Positions 34,738-46,322 of a stretch of DNA of 64,000 bases are shown here, piece after piece. The stretch covers positions 248,001 through 312,000 of the forward strand of contig QNQO01000541.1 of the NCBI GenBank assembly GCA_003290165.1, given 5' to 3'. The notes beneath the pieces were generated by a model that saw only the letters and a program-made list of their open reading frames with translations, was not told where the DNA came from and made no database searches. A program made the position numbers and the translations under genes. Positions within the stretch are counted from its first letter, which is position 1, and each line of letters starts with the position of its first letter. The DNA comes from Berberis thunbergii (Eukaryota; Streptophyta; Magnoliopsida; Ranunculales; Berberidaceae).

Positions 34738-35450
34738 TGCATTGCGTGTTCTTGATTTGCAAGTCAAGATGAATATAGAGAGATTTATGATAACATTAGT
34801 TTAGGCAATAAGATAATTTATGGATCAAGAGATATATGCTAATGTGGTATTTTATAAAAAAAATTCGTAACTACTAGTGTCTTGATCATGATCCATGACA
34901 TGCATATATATGATGATATTCTTGGTTAACGCACAATTGGAAATAAATGAATTGAAATACTACTCTTAAAAGATGAAGATGGATTTTGCTTAATCAGATG
35001 CATATACGACCAGAACAAAATATTTGTCAACACATATAACCAAATAAAATGATAATGGAGAGGTACACACAGTCCGAAGTAATAGATGTCAACAAGGACT
35101 TCCGGTTAGCCCCACCAATTTGTTCAATAAGAAATACACAATATAGTTAGCAAAATATGCATGTACATAAGCTATAAATAGCCAGATTTACCAATTTTAA
35201 GGTCATCCAACCAGCTCCAATATATGTAGACGTACATTTTTTTTCCTCCAAGTTTTCTTCATGCATCAGTTAAATTGAACATTCCAAATTCATTGGAAGA
35301 ACATGGTGATGAGACATCAAAACAGTTACCCAACCACAACTAGACATGTGGCACAAGTCAGCCCTAATGCAAAAAGGCTTTAGTCTGGTCTCAGACAAAC
35401 CCAAGTCAAGTCCAACCCAGACCCAAACTAATTACTATTCAACCCTTAAG
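34738..35450. other. No gene recognised
   Basis: AT-rich sequence between the hAT-like element and the TED7-like ORF; nothing identifiable. It may include the 3' UTR of the neighbouring ORF. Confidence 0.4.
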
Positions 35451-35858
35451 TTAGGCGCCCAAGCATAACTTACACAAATCGAATTTGGTGCTTATCTTAG
35501 AGTTTAGCCCATGACAATAAGGCCCTTCGTTGACCTGTTCATTTTTCTTGATTTCTTCTTGAATGTGGGTGCCCTCCTCCACAGATAGTGCCACATCTTG
35601 CATACCATGTGGACCAGGTACAATGGCCTCTTGGGCTTTGAAGTGTTCATTGAGGTTTATGATTTCAGTTTCTTGAACCGTGCTTTTCTTGGTCTTCTTC
35701 TTAATGAAACAACTGAAACCAATTGCAAGGAATGCTACGAAAAATAGACTGCCCAACGAGATTAATGTGATTATTACAATGGTATTACCTCCAGAAGATG
35801 CTGGTGTTGGAGTTGGTATTCGCTCTGCCACCAACACTCTCGTCGTTGAGCAAGACAA
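35451..35858 (-). pseudogene. TED7-like (tracheary element differentiation-related) membrane protein, N-terminus missing
   Basis: The ORF reads TPTPASSGGNTIVIITLISL, a hydrophobic segment to IGFSCFIKKK, then KSTVQETEIINLNEHFKAQ, EAIVPGPHG, VALSVEEGTHIQEEIKKNEQ. This order (Pro/Ser-rich lead, one transmembrane helix, Lys cluster, TVQETE and EAIVPGPHG) is that of TED7-type plasma-membrane proteins linked to secondary-wall formation in xylem. There is no ATG in frame before the TM segment; the first codon of the open frame is TTG and the sequence before it is a GAA/AAG-rich microsatellite. A usable upstream exon is not visible, so I treat it as a truncated copy. The usual C-terminal tail is also replaced after NEGPYCHG. 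Confidence 0.7.
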
Positions 35859-37067
35859 GTAATAATCCTTTCTTCTTCTTTTTCTTCTTTTTCTTTTTCT
35901 TCTTCTTCTTCTTCTTCTATTCTCGTGTGTTCATTTCACTTGAGGATCCATTGATTTAATGGTTTAGAACAACTTGTTAGTTTATCCATTTTTTTGTTGA
36001 TTAGGTTCTTAAAAGTTGGATGATCTGATTATGTTTGTGTGTTCAATTCGATCGAATTTGATCTTGAATTAGATTGTAATTGTGTCGTGTTTGCAAGCAT
36101 TTTGAGCCCTTATATATATACACATCCTTATCTCCTGAATCTCTTCATCCAAACTGTTCCATATTCTGATTGCCACTAGTTAAAACTGTGTACCTAAGGG
36201 ACCTCCCTTGATCACCGTATATGTTGGCCAGTTTCCTAAAAACTTTGATCAAACTAGTGAGTAGAAGAGCTAGCTACAAATTATAGGGGTACCATTACAT
36301 TTACATGAGGGTCCCCTAGTATTCCATTAACTTCTTCAATAGCTAGTTAGCAAGGACTCCGTATGCATACATAGTTATCAACTACTGAAGTGTATGGGGA
36401 ACTCCTAGTGCCACATGATAACATACATTCATGAGTTTCTGAGGCTGCAACCCACCTACTATATATACACAAAAGTTTCTTCAGTTATCCTATTTTGTCA
36501 AAATGAGGTTTCTTTGTTAATACACTTGAAAAATCTTATTATCTTTCAAAACTACAAACAAACAAGTTTGAAATGATTTTGATTAAAAAAAAAAGTATAT
36601 GTACAGTGGGGAGAAATGTAGAATAAGGAAACTATTAGCAAGAGAATAGCAAGTAAAATTTGCACTCTGTAAGGTGGGAATTTTTTTTTCTGCAACTTAT
36701 TGAAATAAGAAGAGTTTCATTTGCATACTTCAGAAAACATGGACTTAGTTATTGAAAGAATTACAACGTAATACTATAAGAGTTTCATACTGGATTTTGA
36801 TTCTAAATTCTATTTATGCACAAAGTTTGAAACATGATTTGAATTTGTTCGTAATTCACGATTTGTTTTCTTATAAGCCTGATTATATCCTTTAAGTCTG
36901 TAAGATTTTGTGGGAACTTTATTTGTGTTATAATTGCCTGCAATTTGAAATTCCGTTGACATTGCATTAACTTCAACACAGCTGATAGCTTATGGCTTTT
37001 TATATATTTTTAGATGAACCACTTTGTGACTTGTGAAACTTCTATTTAACCTCACGCATATCGATAG
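35859..37067. other. TTC microsatellite, then no gene recognised
   Basis: 35870-35922 is a TTC/TTTTC run. The rest is AT-rich with no recognisable coding region. Confidence 0.45.
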
Positions 37068-37159
37068 AAAGGTGATGATGAGTTTTTGGCGGATTTGGCA
37101 GAAACAAAAAGGCCACCTAAGAAAAAAGTGGATGACAACACTTTCTCTGGAAAGAAAAA
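37068..37159 (+). pseudogene. Isolated exon-like segment, Lys-rich, function unknown
   Basis: Between an acceptor (ATCGATAG) and a donor (GTAAGTC) lies a 92-base open segment, phase 0 to 2. It reads KGDDEFLADLAETKRPPKKK and then VDDNTFSGKKK. It has the look of an exon from a charged nuclear or translation-related protein, but I cannot name the family. No companion exons are seen nearby, so it is probably a gene relic. Confidence 0.4.
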
Positions 37160-37474
37160 GTAAGTCTTCTATTTAATTTGCCTCATGGTGTCAAAAACAT
37201 TCTATTGCTTTGATAACCTCTCTTATACTTGTTATTTTAGCAAGTATTAACTCAGTGTAATACGTTCTATACTTATATGCCTATTCTCAGCCAGATATTG
37301 TGAGTATGCATTCTGTTACGTCTTTTAGCAAGACAACTAAAGAAGGTCAAGGTGATACTAGTGTAATGGACTAATGCCCCTGCAGACAAGGCACACAAAG
37401 GAAAAATGAGGTGTTTTGATAATCCGTCCTTTTTCAAACACATGACTTTACCATCGGAGTTGGATAAGTCAGTT

Positions 37475-38970
37475 TGGCACCGTCCGTGTGGAGAGACAAT
37501 AGTTTTCCTCAAAGCAAAGCACAAACTTTGTTGAACTAATGGAGTCTCAAAACATGGTCCCTAGCACCATATCCGAAGCTAACAACAATAACGTCAAGCC
37601 TGCCAACATTTAGGCCGAAAAAGCCACCACAGGGTCAAATCAATCCAATTACGGAAGTAAAACAACCACAGGGCCCTGCCACCGAGGCTACCACGACAAA
37701 CCCCCTCATAGATCAAATCCTACTCCACATGAGTCACCTCACGCGGGTGGTCGAGAAACTCACCCAGGATTGACAACCGCCATCAGAAAATGGCGGGAAT
37801 CCTGACAGGTCTCTGGCCCAAGAGGACACTAGGGAGTGTGTTCATGAAAGTGACAATGTCCCCATTGAGGTCCATAAAGTTGGCCATGAGGGGAATCTAA
37901 GAGATGAAGGAGTCTGAGGAGACCATGCACCAAAGACAAACAAGACTATTGTCGAAAACCCACTCCGATTGGGGGCTACCAATCCAAAAGTCCTGTACAG
38001 TTTTATTGTCCTTCCATTATCTGAAAGATCATGGATGCGCCCCTACCAATAAAGTTCATCCCTCAAAGGTTGAGTTCTACGAATACTGATTCGTCGGACC
38101 ACTTGCACCATGTGATGGCGCTAAAGGAAAGTTAAAAAGCCAACCTATGTCGAACTTTTCCTACCATCTTGAAAAAGGCTGCACTGACCTGGTTTGACAT
38201 CCTCTAGCCAAGGGCCATTGATTTGTTTTAGACTCTGGCAAAATTGTTTATCACTCGATTCGTGGGAAGCCAACGGATCATAAAAGGGCCCCATTATCTA
38301 CTCAACCTTATGCACATGCATAACAAGACCCTCAGAAAGTATGTGACTAAGTTCAATGAGGAATTGACTTTGTTCGATGGTGGCAGTGACGACATATCTG
38401 CCACTGTCTTCACTTCTGGCTTCCGAGGAGGTCGATTCTATAATTTCCTCTCTTTGGATCATCCAAAGGACATGGCAGACTTGTTGAAAAAAATGTATAG
38501 AAATACATCGCTCGAGGAGATTTTCGCAGCCAAAAAAGGGAGGTAAGAATGAAACCAAACACTTCTCTAGAAGCCAGGACTAGGGAAAGGAGAAGAAGCG
38601 TGAATAGGAGGAAAAGTCAAAAGAAAGCGGAGTAATAGTAGGACTGGGTATGATAAGGTAAAACCCGACAAATCCATGAACTACGTAAATGCAAAGTACT
38701 ATGTCTATACTTCTCTCAACTAACCACTAATTTGTCCAAAATCCTCATCACCTTGAAGATGTGAGATGATCTCAAATGGCCTTCTAAACACAAAAGCGTT
38801 ACGTCTAAAGTGATAATAACAAATATTGTTCTTACCACAAAGACCACAGTTATGTTACAGGACTAATTACTCTTTTCACGGGCCTAAAAAATTTAAGATG
38901 GAAGTATATAGGGCAAACTTGATATTCTAAAAGGAAAGTGGTGGTTGCTTTTCAATTTGTTGCTTTCGAG
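37475..38970 (+). mobile_element. Tat-lineage gypsy fragment: primer site and gag
   Basis: A gypsy primer-binding site TGGCACCGTCCGTG (37475-37488) is followed by a gag-like stretch. At 38244-38546 it reads SLDHPKDMADLLKKM and SEFNEEL-type residues, as expected for Tat gag (KYVTKFNEELTLFDG, then VFTSGFRGGRFYNF). Further on (about 38830-38870) is a degenerate nucleocapsid motif, NKYCSYHKDHSYVTG. Many stops interrupt it. The left LTR is not recognisable beyond about 37470. The fragment predates the complete Tat LTR at 39167. Confidence 0.75.
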
Positions 38971-39005
38971 AACTATTATAATAGGGTTTCAATGATACTT
39001 ACACT

Positions 39006-39166
39006 GTTCAAAAGCCATCCTATGTCAGACTTTTCATACCAATTTGAAGAAGGCTGCATTTACCTGGTTTAACATCCTCCAACCAAGCGCCATTGATTCG
39101 TTTTAGACTCTTGCGAAAGCGTTTATCACTCGATTCGTGGGAAGCCAACGGACCATAAAAGGGCTC
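39006..39166 (+). repeat. Second copy of a Tat gag segment
   Basis: 39006-39165 repeats 38131-38290 (CCTATGTC.GAC, TTCGTGGGAAGCCAACGGA.C, CATAAAAGGGC) with scattered changes. It abuts the Tat 5' LTR, as if that element inserted into a duplicated gag. Confidence 0.8.
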
Positions 39167-39853
39167 TGATGATACATCGAAACGTCCTCTCTCATACGCT
39201 GTACACGTGTCATGATGATTTCGAGAAATAACAAACCCAAACATCAACCCAACATTCATCCTGACCAAGCGGATTCAAGCTCGCTTAGTGCAGTTCACCA
39301 GACATACCCAAATCACTACAGCCTGCTAAGCCCACACGTCTTACAACTATCCCCAATACCCGTAAGCTCTATTAAGGCAAGTATCTTGGGGATCAACTTC
39401 GGACATGCAAGACAAGAACATTTTGCTTCCAAGTTGGAAGCAAATACCAGAGTACACATCGCACATGAAAACTTTTATCTATGGACAACACTCTAATTGT
39501 GAACTATCTCCCACTTATCTAGGAGCACAAGTCTAACAGGGAAACTTCCCATCACAGCATGACTCCTAATTAGAAAAGGATCTCCACGAAAATCTTCTTC
39601 CCTAAACTACCCTACCGATGGCCTGGTCGAACCAGGACTCCAGCACTATAAATAAGACATGAGGTTGGTAAGTTAAGGTACGCTACAAATTTCAGTTTTA
39701 CAACATTTTGCCTACCTCAAATCCCTGTCTGACTTTAGCATCGGAGTGCCATTGACCACCACAACGGTAGTTCGTGGCCCACATGCGTTCCTTGTGTAGG
39801 TCAGCAGGTTAACAGGTAAAGGTCAAAGCAAGAAGCGAAAATCGACTGCATCA
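39167..39853 (+). repeat. Tat 5' LTR (687 bp)
   Basis: It begins TGATGATACATCG and ends CTGCATCA, right before the primer site. The start resembles the sequence from 63940 (TGATGATAGAT ... CACGTGTCATGATGAT), taken as the 3' LTR. Confidence 0.75.
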
Positions 39854-39856
39854 GTT

Positions 39857-39874
39857 TGGCACCGTCCGTGGGGA
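39857..39874 (+). other. Tat primer-binding site
   Basis: TGGCACCGTCCGTGGGGA, three bases after the LTR end; the usual type for Tat elements. Confidence 0.85.
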
Positions 39875-39926
39875 CGACAATTTCCTAACCAATCACTAGC
39901 ATCATCTCTCTTCAGAATACAAGAAG

Positions 39927-40460
39927 ATGGTGACCACCATATCAAGCAACGATGAAAAACAAAGGGACACGTCAAATGCACAGACTAGCGCTACAACACC
40001 GCTTCCAATGGTGCCGACAACGCAGGGGTGGCAGACTCACGCCCCCGTAACAGCAACAGTAGTGACAGACCCCGAAACGGATGTAAGATCATCATATATA
40101 CAGAAAATACTACTAACAATGAAGACGCTCAGGTCGATGAAGTAGAAGCCTGATGAGGCATTGAGAGCGTACGTTAAGCGCTTCAGTAACGATCTGACTT
40201 CCGTCAACATGTGCAACGACCATCGTAGCCTTTATCGACGGTTTGAGGAATGACAAGTTCTATAACTTCCTAACTCTGGACCCACAAGAAAATATGACGG
40301 ACTTGGTGAAGAAAGCACAAAGTTACATCGCCCTACAAGAGGAACGTACCACCAAGAGAAAAGTCAAGCCCGAATGAAAATCCTCTTACGAAAGGGTAAG
40401 AGGTGAATCGACGAGCACGATACAAGTACTCCATGGGGCCCATTCTGAATCCGAACAATC
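39927..40460 (+). pseudogene. Tat gag remnant
   Basis: The first ORF (39927-40145) is Thr/Pro-rich. After its stop, pieces read EALRAYVKRFSNDL, then FIDGLRNDKFYNFLTL and NMTDLVKKAQSYIALQEER in other frames (about 40150-40350). These are the core of Tat gag, shortened by an internal deletion and frameshifted. Confidence 0.75.
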
Positions 40461-40659
40461 AAACAAGTCTAGGAAAAAAGCTCTCGGAGATATGAGGGTC
40501 CAAGTGGTATGCGGTGAGCAACAAACGACACACACCCAGAGACGTGATCATCCTGTGTCACTGGCCTTTACAGACAAAGACCTTCGTGACGTCCAGCTCT
40601 TGCGTAATGACGCTCTGGTGATAATGATCTCCCTAGCAAGCAAGTAAGGAGATCCTTGG

Positions 40660-41040
40660 TGGACACCGGAAGCTCATTGAATGTTATATTTCTCCGCACG
40701 TTCCACAACATGCACCTAAAGGAATAAGTCCCACCCCTGATAATCATCCAATGATCAATTTCAGCGGCGTAAAGCGCTTTCCGATGGGAAAAACACAAGT
40801 GACAGTAGTCATAGGAGAGCCACCGACTCAAAAAAATTTATTTGAAGAATTCATAGTGATCGATGCACTTTCCACCTATAACGTTGTCCTGGGGAGACCC
40901 TAGGCTACACCAAATGCGAGCAGCAGTCTCCATTCTGCACCAATGCATCAAGTACCCGATAAACTAGATAGTTGCCACCTTATGAGGCGACCACACAGCT
41001 GCCAGAGAATGCCAATACATGACCCCACAGTGACCAGGTA
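40660..41040 (+). pseudogene. Tat aspartic protease remnant
   Basis: SLVDTGSSLNVIF (about 40651-40690) carries the DTG active site. YNVVLGRP and, in another frame, LHQMRAAVSILHQCIKYP (about 40880-40960) are the conserved end of the Tat protease region. Frameshifts and stops lie between. Confidence 0.78.
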
Positions 41041-41299
41041 ACTCTCAATTAACAACTACTCTCGCTGCCAAGATGTCTCTTAATCTTACTAGAAAAGCTG
41101 AGATAAAGCAACCAATCCCAAACAATGAAGCTCATGTGAGTCCCCGGGGTAGGCCCAACAGCATACAACCAGAGGAAAAAACCATCACGGTATACCTAGA
41201 CAACCCTCTCAACAATAGGGCCATTCAAATAGGTTCTTGATTGAGCAAAGAATTGACAAAACAGATGACAAAGCTGCTATAACATAACCAAGATGTCTT

Positions 41300-42592
41300 C
41301 GCTTGGACCATGCGAGACATGGTGGGAATCAACCTGTCAGTAATCACTCATTGCCTAGAGGTGGACCCCATGAGGAAAACTATACGATAGAAGAAGATGC
41401 CCATGGGGCCGGAGGGAAATACGATTTTAAACGAGGAAGTACAATGGTTACTCAATGCAGACATGATCAAATAAGCACAATACCCGAGCTGGCTGGCGAA
41501 CACTGTCTTGGTAAAGAAGAAAAATGGGAAGAGAAGAGTAATCGTAGACTATATGGACCTGAACAAAGCTTGTCTGAAGGACAACTTCCCACTTTCTTGC
41601 ATCGATCAGATCGTGGACGCCACATCTGGGCTCAATCTACTAAGTTTTATGGACACCTATTCAGGCTACAACCATATATTAATGCACCCCCGGATCAAGA
41701 AAAAACCTCTTTCATAACTGAGAGAGGAATAAACTGCTACAGGGTGATGTCGTTCAGTTTTAAGAATGCAGGTGCTATATATCAACGAGTGGTAAACTGA
41801 ATGTTCAAAAACCAAATTGGTAGGAACATGAAGGCCTACATAGATGATATGCTGGTCAAGAGCCTCCGCAGCCTCGACCACATAGGAGACCTCACAAAAA
41901 CATTCAACCAGCTCAGAAAATATCAGATGAAACTCAACCCACAAAAGTGTACGTCCCGAGTTGAGTTTGGAAAATTCCTAGGCTAGATAGTGAACCAAAG
42001 GGGAATCGAAGCTGATCCAAAATAAATTTAGGCCCTTCTCGACATGAAAGCCTCCGCCAACATCAAAGACGTTCAGAGCCTGATTGGGAGGGTGGTAACA
42101 CTCAACAGGTTCATATCTAAATCATTCGACAAATGTCTTCCTTTCTATAAAATACTAAGAGGAAGCAAAGGATTCTCGTGGGACGAAGACTGTGAACAAG
42201 CCTTTCAAAGCCTGAAAGCATACGTGGGGAGCCTCGAGCTACTCACAAAATTGGAAACAAGAAAAACACTCTACTTATACTTATCTGTTTCCAAGCACGT
42301 CGTCAGCTCAGCCCTCATGCGAGATGATCGGGGAATCCAAAGACCAGTGTACTACGCCAGCAAAACCTTTGTGGAAGCAGAAGTTAGCCCTGACACTAGC
42401 TGTATCCTCAAGAAAATTGAGACCTTATTTTCAAGCCCACTTTATAATAGTTTATCCAAGCATCCACTCCACACGGTACTGCACGAGCTAGAGTTATCCA
42501 GCAAGATGGTGAAATGGTTAGTAGAACTCGGGCATAAACTATGCCCCAAGGATTGCCATCAAAGCCCAAGCATTGGCAGACTTCGTCACTGA
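41300..42592 (+). pseudogene. Tat reverse transcriptase and RNase H
   Basis: KNGKRRVIVDYMDLNKACLK (about 41515-41575), then DQIVDATSGLNLLSFMDTYS and, in another frame, TSFITERGINCYRVMSFSFK, give the palm. The catalytic box is YIDDM (41837-41851) in MKAYIDDMLVKS, followed by MKLNPQKCT and FGKFLG. The connection and first RNase H follow at 42044-42592 (LIGRVVTLNRFISKS, CEQAFQSLKAYV, LYLYLSVSKHVVSSALM, RPVYYASKTFVEAE). At least four frameshifts or stops. Confidence 0.88.
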
Positions 42593-43007
42593 GTTCACCG
42601 ACGGAGAAGAACCAAACACAGACCTTCAAGCCCAAGACTCAAGCATTCAGACCTTGCGTTGCAATGTATCATCTATAGGAAAAGCAAGTGGAGTTGGAAT
42701 CACACTCCGCTCTCCAAGCGGCTTCACTCTCGAAAAAGCCATCAGATTCGGTTTTCCCGCTTCAAATAATGAAGCTGAATATGAAGCCTTTTTATCTGAC
42801 CTAAAACTAGCCTTGGGGATTGGGATAGATCACCTAATAACATACAACTACTCAAGGCTAGTAGTCAACCAGGTCAAAGGAGAATTCAACAGCAAGGACC
42901 CCCACATGATAGCCTACCGCGAAAAGGTACTCCATGCTATAAGCAAGTTCAAAAAGTGCAAGCTCTTACAATGCCCCCGAGATATCAATAAAGAGCTGAC
43001 GCGCTAG
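42573..43007 (+). pseudogene. Tat archaeal-type RNase H domain
   Basis: ADFVTEFTDGEE, then ASGVGITLRSPSGFTLEKAI, FPASNNEAEYEAFLSDLKLA, and RLVVNQVKGEFNSKD with MIAYREKV. This second RNase H, between the usual one and integrase, is characteristic of the Tat lineage. The NNEAEYEA helix holds a catalytic glutamate. DG and SDS-type residues are partly altered (YNYSRLVV where SDSQLVV is usual). Confidence 0.85.
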
Positions 43008-43389
43008 CTAGGGAAGCCTCAACTTCTGCCAAAGTCTCAAACGGTCTCATCGAATACCAAGAGCAATCAAACCTTGACGAAGAAGAATCTAGATATGTTT
43101 GTGCTACAAACGTATCATCGAGCTGGATAACTCTGATTCTCAAATATATCGAAAGCGGACCTCTGTCGGATGATTCGAAGCTAGAAAACTCAAAAACATA
43201 GCAGTGCGGTACACTTTCCTAAACAACAAGTGATACAGGAGATCAACGATTGGACCCCTGCTCCGATGCTTGTCACCTTCCGAAGCAGATCAAGTCCTGG
43301 GAAGGATCCACGACGGGATATGTAGAAATCATTCAAATGGGAGAACCCTAGCCCACAAAGCTTTAACCCTAAGGTACTATTGACCAGCG

Positions 43390-44230
43390 ATGCAACGAGA
43401 CACCAAAAATATTGTATGTAAATGCGAAAAATGTCAGAGGTTTGCGCAATACATGCACATGTCTGCCCAATGGGGGATGGACATCGTCGGACCTCTCCCA
43501 ACATCAACCAGCAAAAAGTTCCTTATTGCAGCAGTCGACTACTTCACTAAGTGGGTCGAAGCAGAGCCCCTATCCAAGTTAGGGCAAGTCCAAGTAGATA
43601 AATTCATATGGGCAACCATCGTCTGCAGATTTGGCATTCCCAGTTTATTGGTCAGCGACAACGAAACTCAATTCAAAGGTATCAAGGTTAAAAAAAACTA
43701 TGTGAAAATTTGAACATCAATCACCATTTGTCTTCACCAGGGCACCCATAAACCAACAACCAAGCGAAGGTTACCAACCAAACAATCCTAGAGACAATCA
43801 AAAGGAAACTTGATCCAGCAAAAAAGAAATGGGTTTTAGAGCTACCAGGAATACTTTGGGCGTATCAGACAACCAAAAGACTCCCTACCAGAGAAACTCG
43901 AAGTGCCAACATTCCTAATAGAAAATTTTAAACCAGACGGTAACGATGAAGCCTTGCGCATTGGACTAGACCTTCTGGAAGAGAAGTAATATCTAGCCTC
44001 CACCAAGATAACTGCCTACTAGCAATGAATAGCGCAATACTACAACAAGAAGGTCAAGCCATGCAAATTCAATGTGGGAGACAGGGTACTCAGAAAACCC
44101 AGCAGAACACCAAAGAAGCTGACACAGAAAAGATGAACCCAAACTAGGAAGGACCCTATAGGGTGACCAAGGTGAATAGGCCGGAGACATACTGATTGGA
44201 AGACATTAACGGCAATAGAATTAAACGACC
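43390..44230 (+). pseudogene. Tat integrase
   Basis: CKCEKCQRFA (zinc finger), WGMDIVGPLPTSTSKKFLIA (first Asp), VDYFTKWVEAEPL, CRFGIPSLLVSDNETQF (second Asp). After 43713 the frame breaks, but pieces in other frames (KWVLELPGILWAYQTT-like at 43840-43880; GPYRVTKV-like at 44150-44170) show the C-terminal part up to about 44230. Confidence 0.85.
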
Positions 44231-44304
44231 ATAAAATGTATAACACCTCAAAAAATATTATCAATAAAAGTATTTGCTTTTACTAAACTTCCACTGCTGT
44301 TTGT

Positions 44305-45205
44305 TGATATTCACATAATTATTACATAATATATCCCTTAATTTATACATGTTAGTGTTTCGATTATTATATTTTATAGTAATTATTTCGTTTTCATGTC
44401 TTTGTAGGAATTTCAGTGTAAACGATGAAATCATATTAAGGCGACAAGTTAACGAACGGCAATTATTCGATTCTAACGGTGGTATAAAGCAGATGGTCAC
44501 AAACCTAAACCCAAAACCTAAACCCAAAACCTAATCCATAACCTAAACCCAACCCCAATGCTAAGCCCAATCCTAACCAAAGAATATTCTCCAAATTATA
44601 CATTGATGAATTATCCCTTCATCTCATCCCTATTCATCTTGATCATTTTCTATAAATACAAGAGAATAGGGTGAGAAAAAGGGGAGGAAGAGAAGGGAAA
44701 AGAAAAGAATTAGACAAAAATCAAAATCTTTTTCTCATAAGGTGATTCTCATCACCTTCACTACCTATCCATCTCTCACTCATTCTCTGTCCAGATCACT
44801 CAACAATCACGTCCATCACCCGAGCACCACCGAGCACAGCCACCGTCATCACGCCACCACCACGAAACAGGGGCGTGACAACCCTGTTTCGTGTCAAACT
44901 TTCACTCCGCCACCACTCTCTGTCCCTCTCCCTGTCCATCATCCATCAATCACCATCACTTCCGGACACCACATCGCGAGCCAACACAACCACCGCGAAA
45001 CAGAGCCGCCATCATCGCGACTCTATTTCGCCTCGTGACAGAGCCAGGCAGGCCGTCCTCCTTGCCATCTCGGCCTCTCTTTGTCTCCATCTCCTTCCTG
45101 TTTCCATCTATCATGGTCACCATCACAAAACACCTCGTCCAGCGCCGCTGCTCACTAGAGAAGACGTCCGTCACTGTAGCGCACTGTAGCGAGGGTGGGA
45201 GAGTT
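44305..45205 (+). repeat. Athila 2 5' LTR, 3' half missing
   Basis: It aligns with 59297-60300 at roughly 95% in the first 200 bases by eye; a TATAAATA box lies at 44651. Similarity ends near CTGTAGCGAGGG (45190). The remaining 800 or so bases of the LTR seen at 60300-61116, including its terminal part and primer site, are absent here. Confidence 0.85.
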
Positions 45206-46322
45206 TTAATTTTATTTTCACCTCGTTTTACGAGTGTGTGGTGTAATAATTTTTAAACTCTACTGTTTTCATTTTGTTTAATCACAAAAATTTTTTTCTA
45301 AGTCAAAAGAAATTATAGGGAAACAATTTTAATTGTTACCCAATAATTTTTTATGATTTAGAAATCCGACTTCTAAGACCAAGATTAGTAAATTTATTTG
45401 CATGTCCTTGTGTGTTGAGTGAAACGGATAAAAAGAAGTCGGACATTTTTTTGAATTGTGGTAACTTTTTGTGCAGATTGGAATACGCACACTGTAAGTA
45501 TTTCTATCACACACAATGTATTAGTGACCCGGGTGCTTTGTGTAATTGTTTGAAATTGTGCGATTGGTTGTTTAATTTCTGTAATTGTGGATGCTAAATT
45601 TTAGTAATTCATAATAAGCATACCCAGCTTCTAAATAGAAACTGGTGGGACTTGACATCCCCACCTCATCACTCCAGCTGTGTGCAACCAATAGACAAAC
45701 ATAATTAAAATCAATTAGTAAGTTAGATAGAGCCATCTTTTAGGTACGGTGTTTATAGGACAACCAAGACCAAGGTGAATCCAATAATTTTTGTGTTGAC
45801 CCAAGCTAAAAGTGACGATGGGTTTAATCATTCAATGAACTCCGAGAGGCCACTGCCACAAGGGTAATTTACCCGGTACGCCGAGTCATAAGTAAGCTAC
45901 GGTCCACAAGAAGAATTGGTGTAACCAACAGTTTTTGGTTAGGATTACAAGCCTCAAGTGTGCATTTAACATCACATCGTTTTCACATCTATTGGCTTAC
46001 AGAGCGGTAGCACAAGGAAGTACTTAATTGGACCATTGTGACCTCCTTCTCTCGTACGATAATCCGGTTTCTTTGAAACAAAATTCTAGCCTACTGATTT
46101 TGAACTTTGCGGTGTAAAGTGTACACTCTTAGGATCAACTTGTAGCACCCATTGCTGCATGTCATAAAGATTACATAAGGAATAATTGTCCCCCAAAGAT
46201 AAAAAAGATAATTGATCTCAAAAACGTTGATTTCTTAGGGAGGCATGTTTCTTGTGCATTTATTGGTTGTTGATTGCATGTGAGCCTGTGTATATTTTTA
46301 GAGTTAGTGCTTTCAAAAAAAA
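45206..46322 (+). other. Athila 2 leader region, no gene
   Basis: Non-coding sequence between the cut LTR and gag. Small ORFs (45412-45597 with several Cys) have no recognisable domain. 45600-46320 looks like ordinary Athila leader. Confidence 0.5.

Noticed and set aside
44503..44560. Telomere-like AAACCTAAACCC words, also in the other LTR (59490-59565)
   Set aside because: Units are irregular (AACCCAAAACCTAA), not perfect CCCTAAA heptamers, and both copies are at the same LTR position, so it is LTR sequence and not an interstitial telomere.
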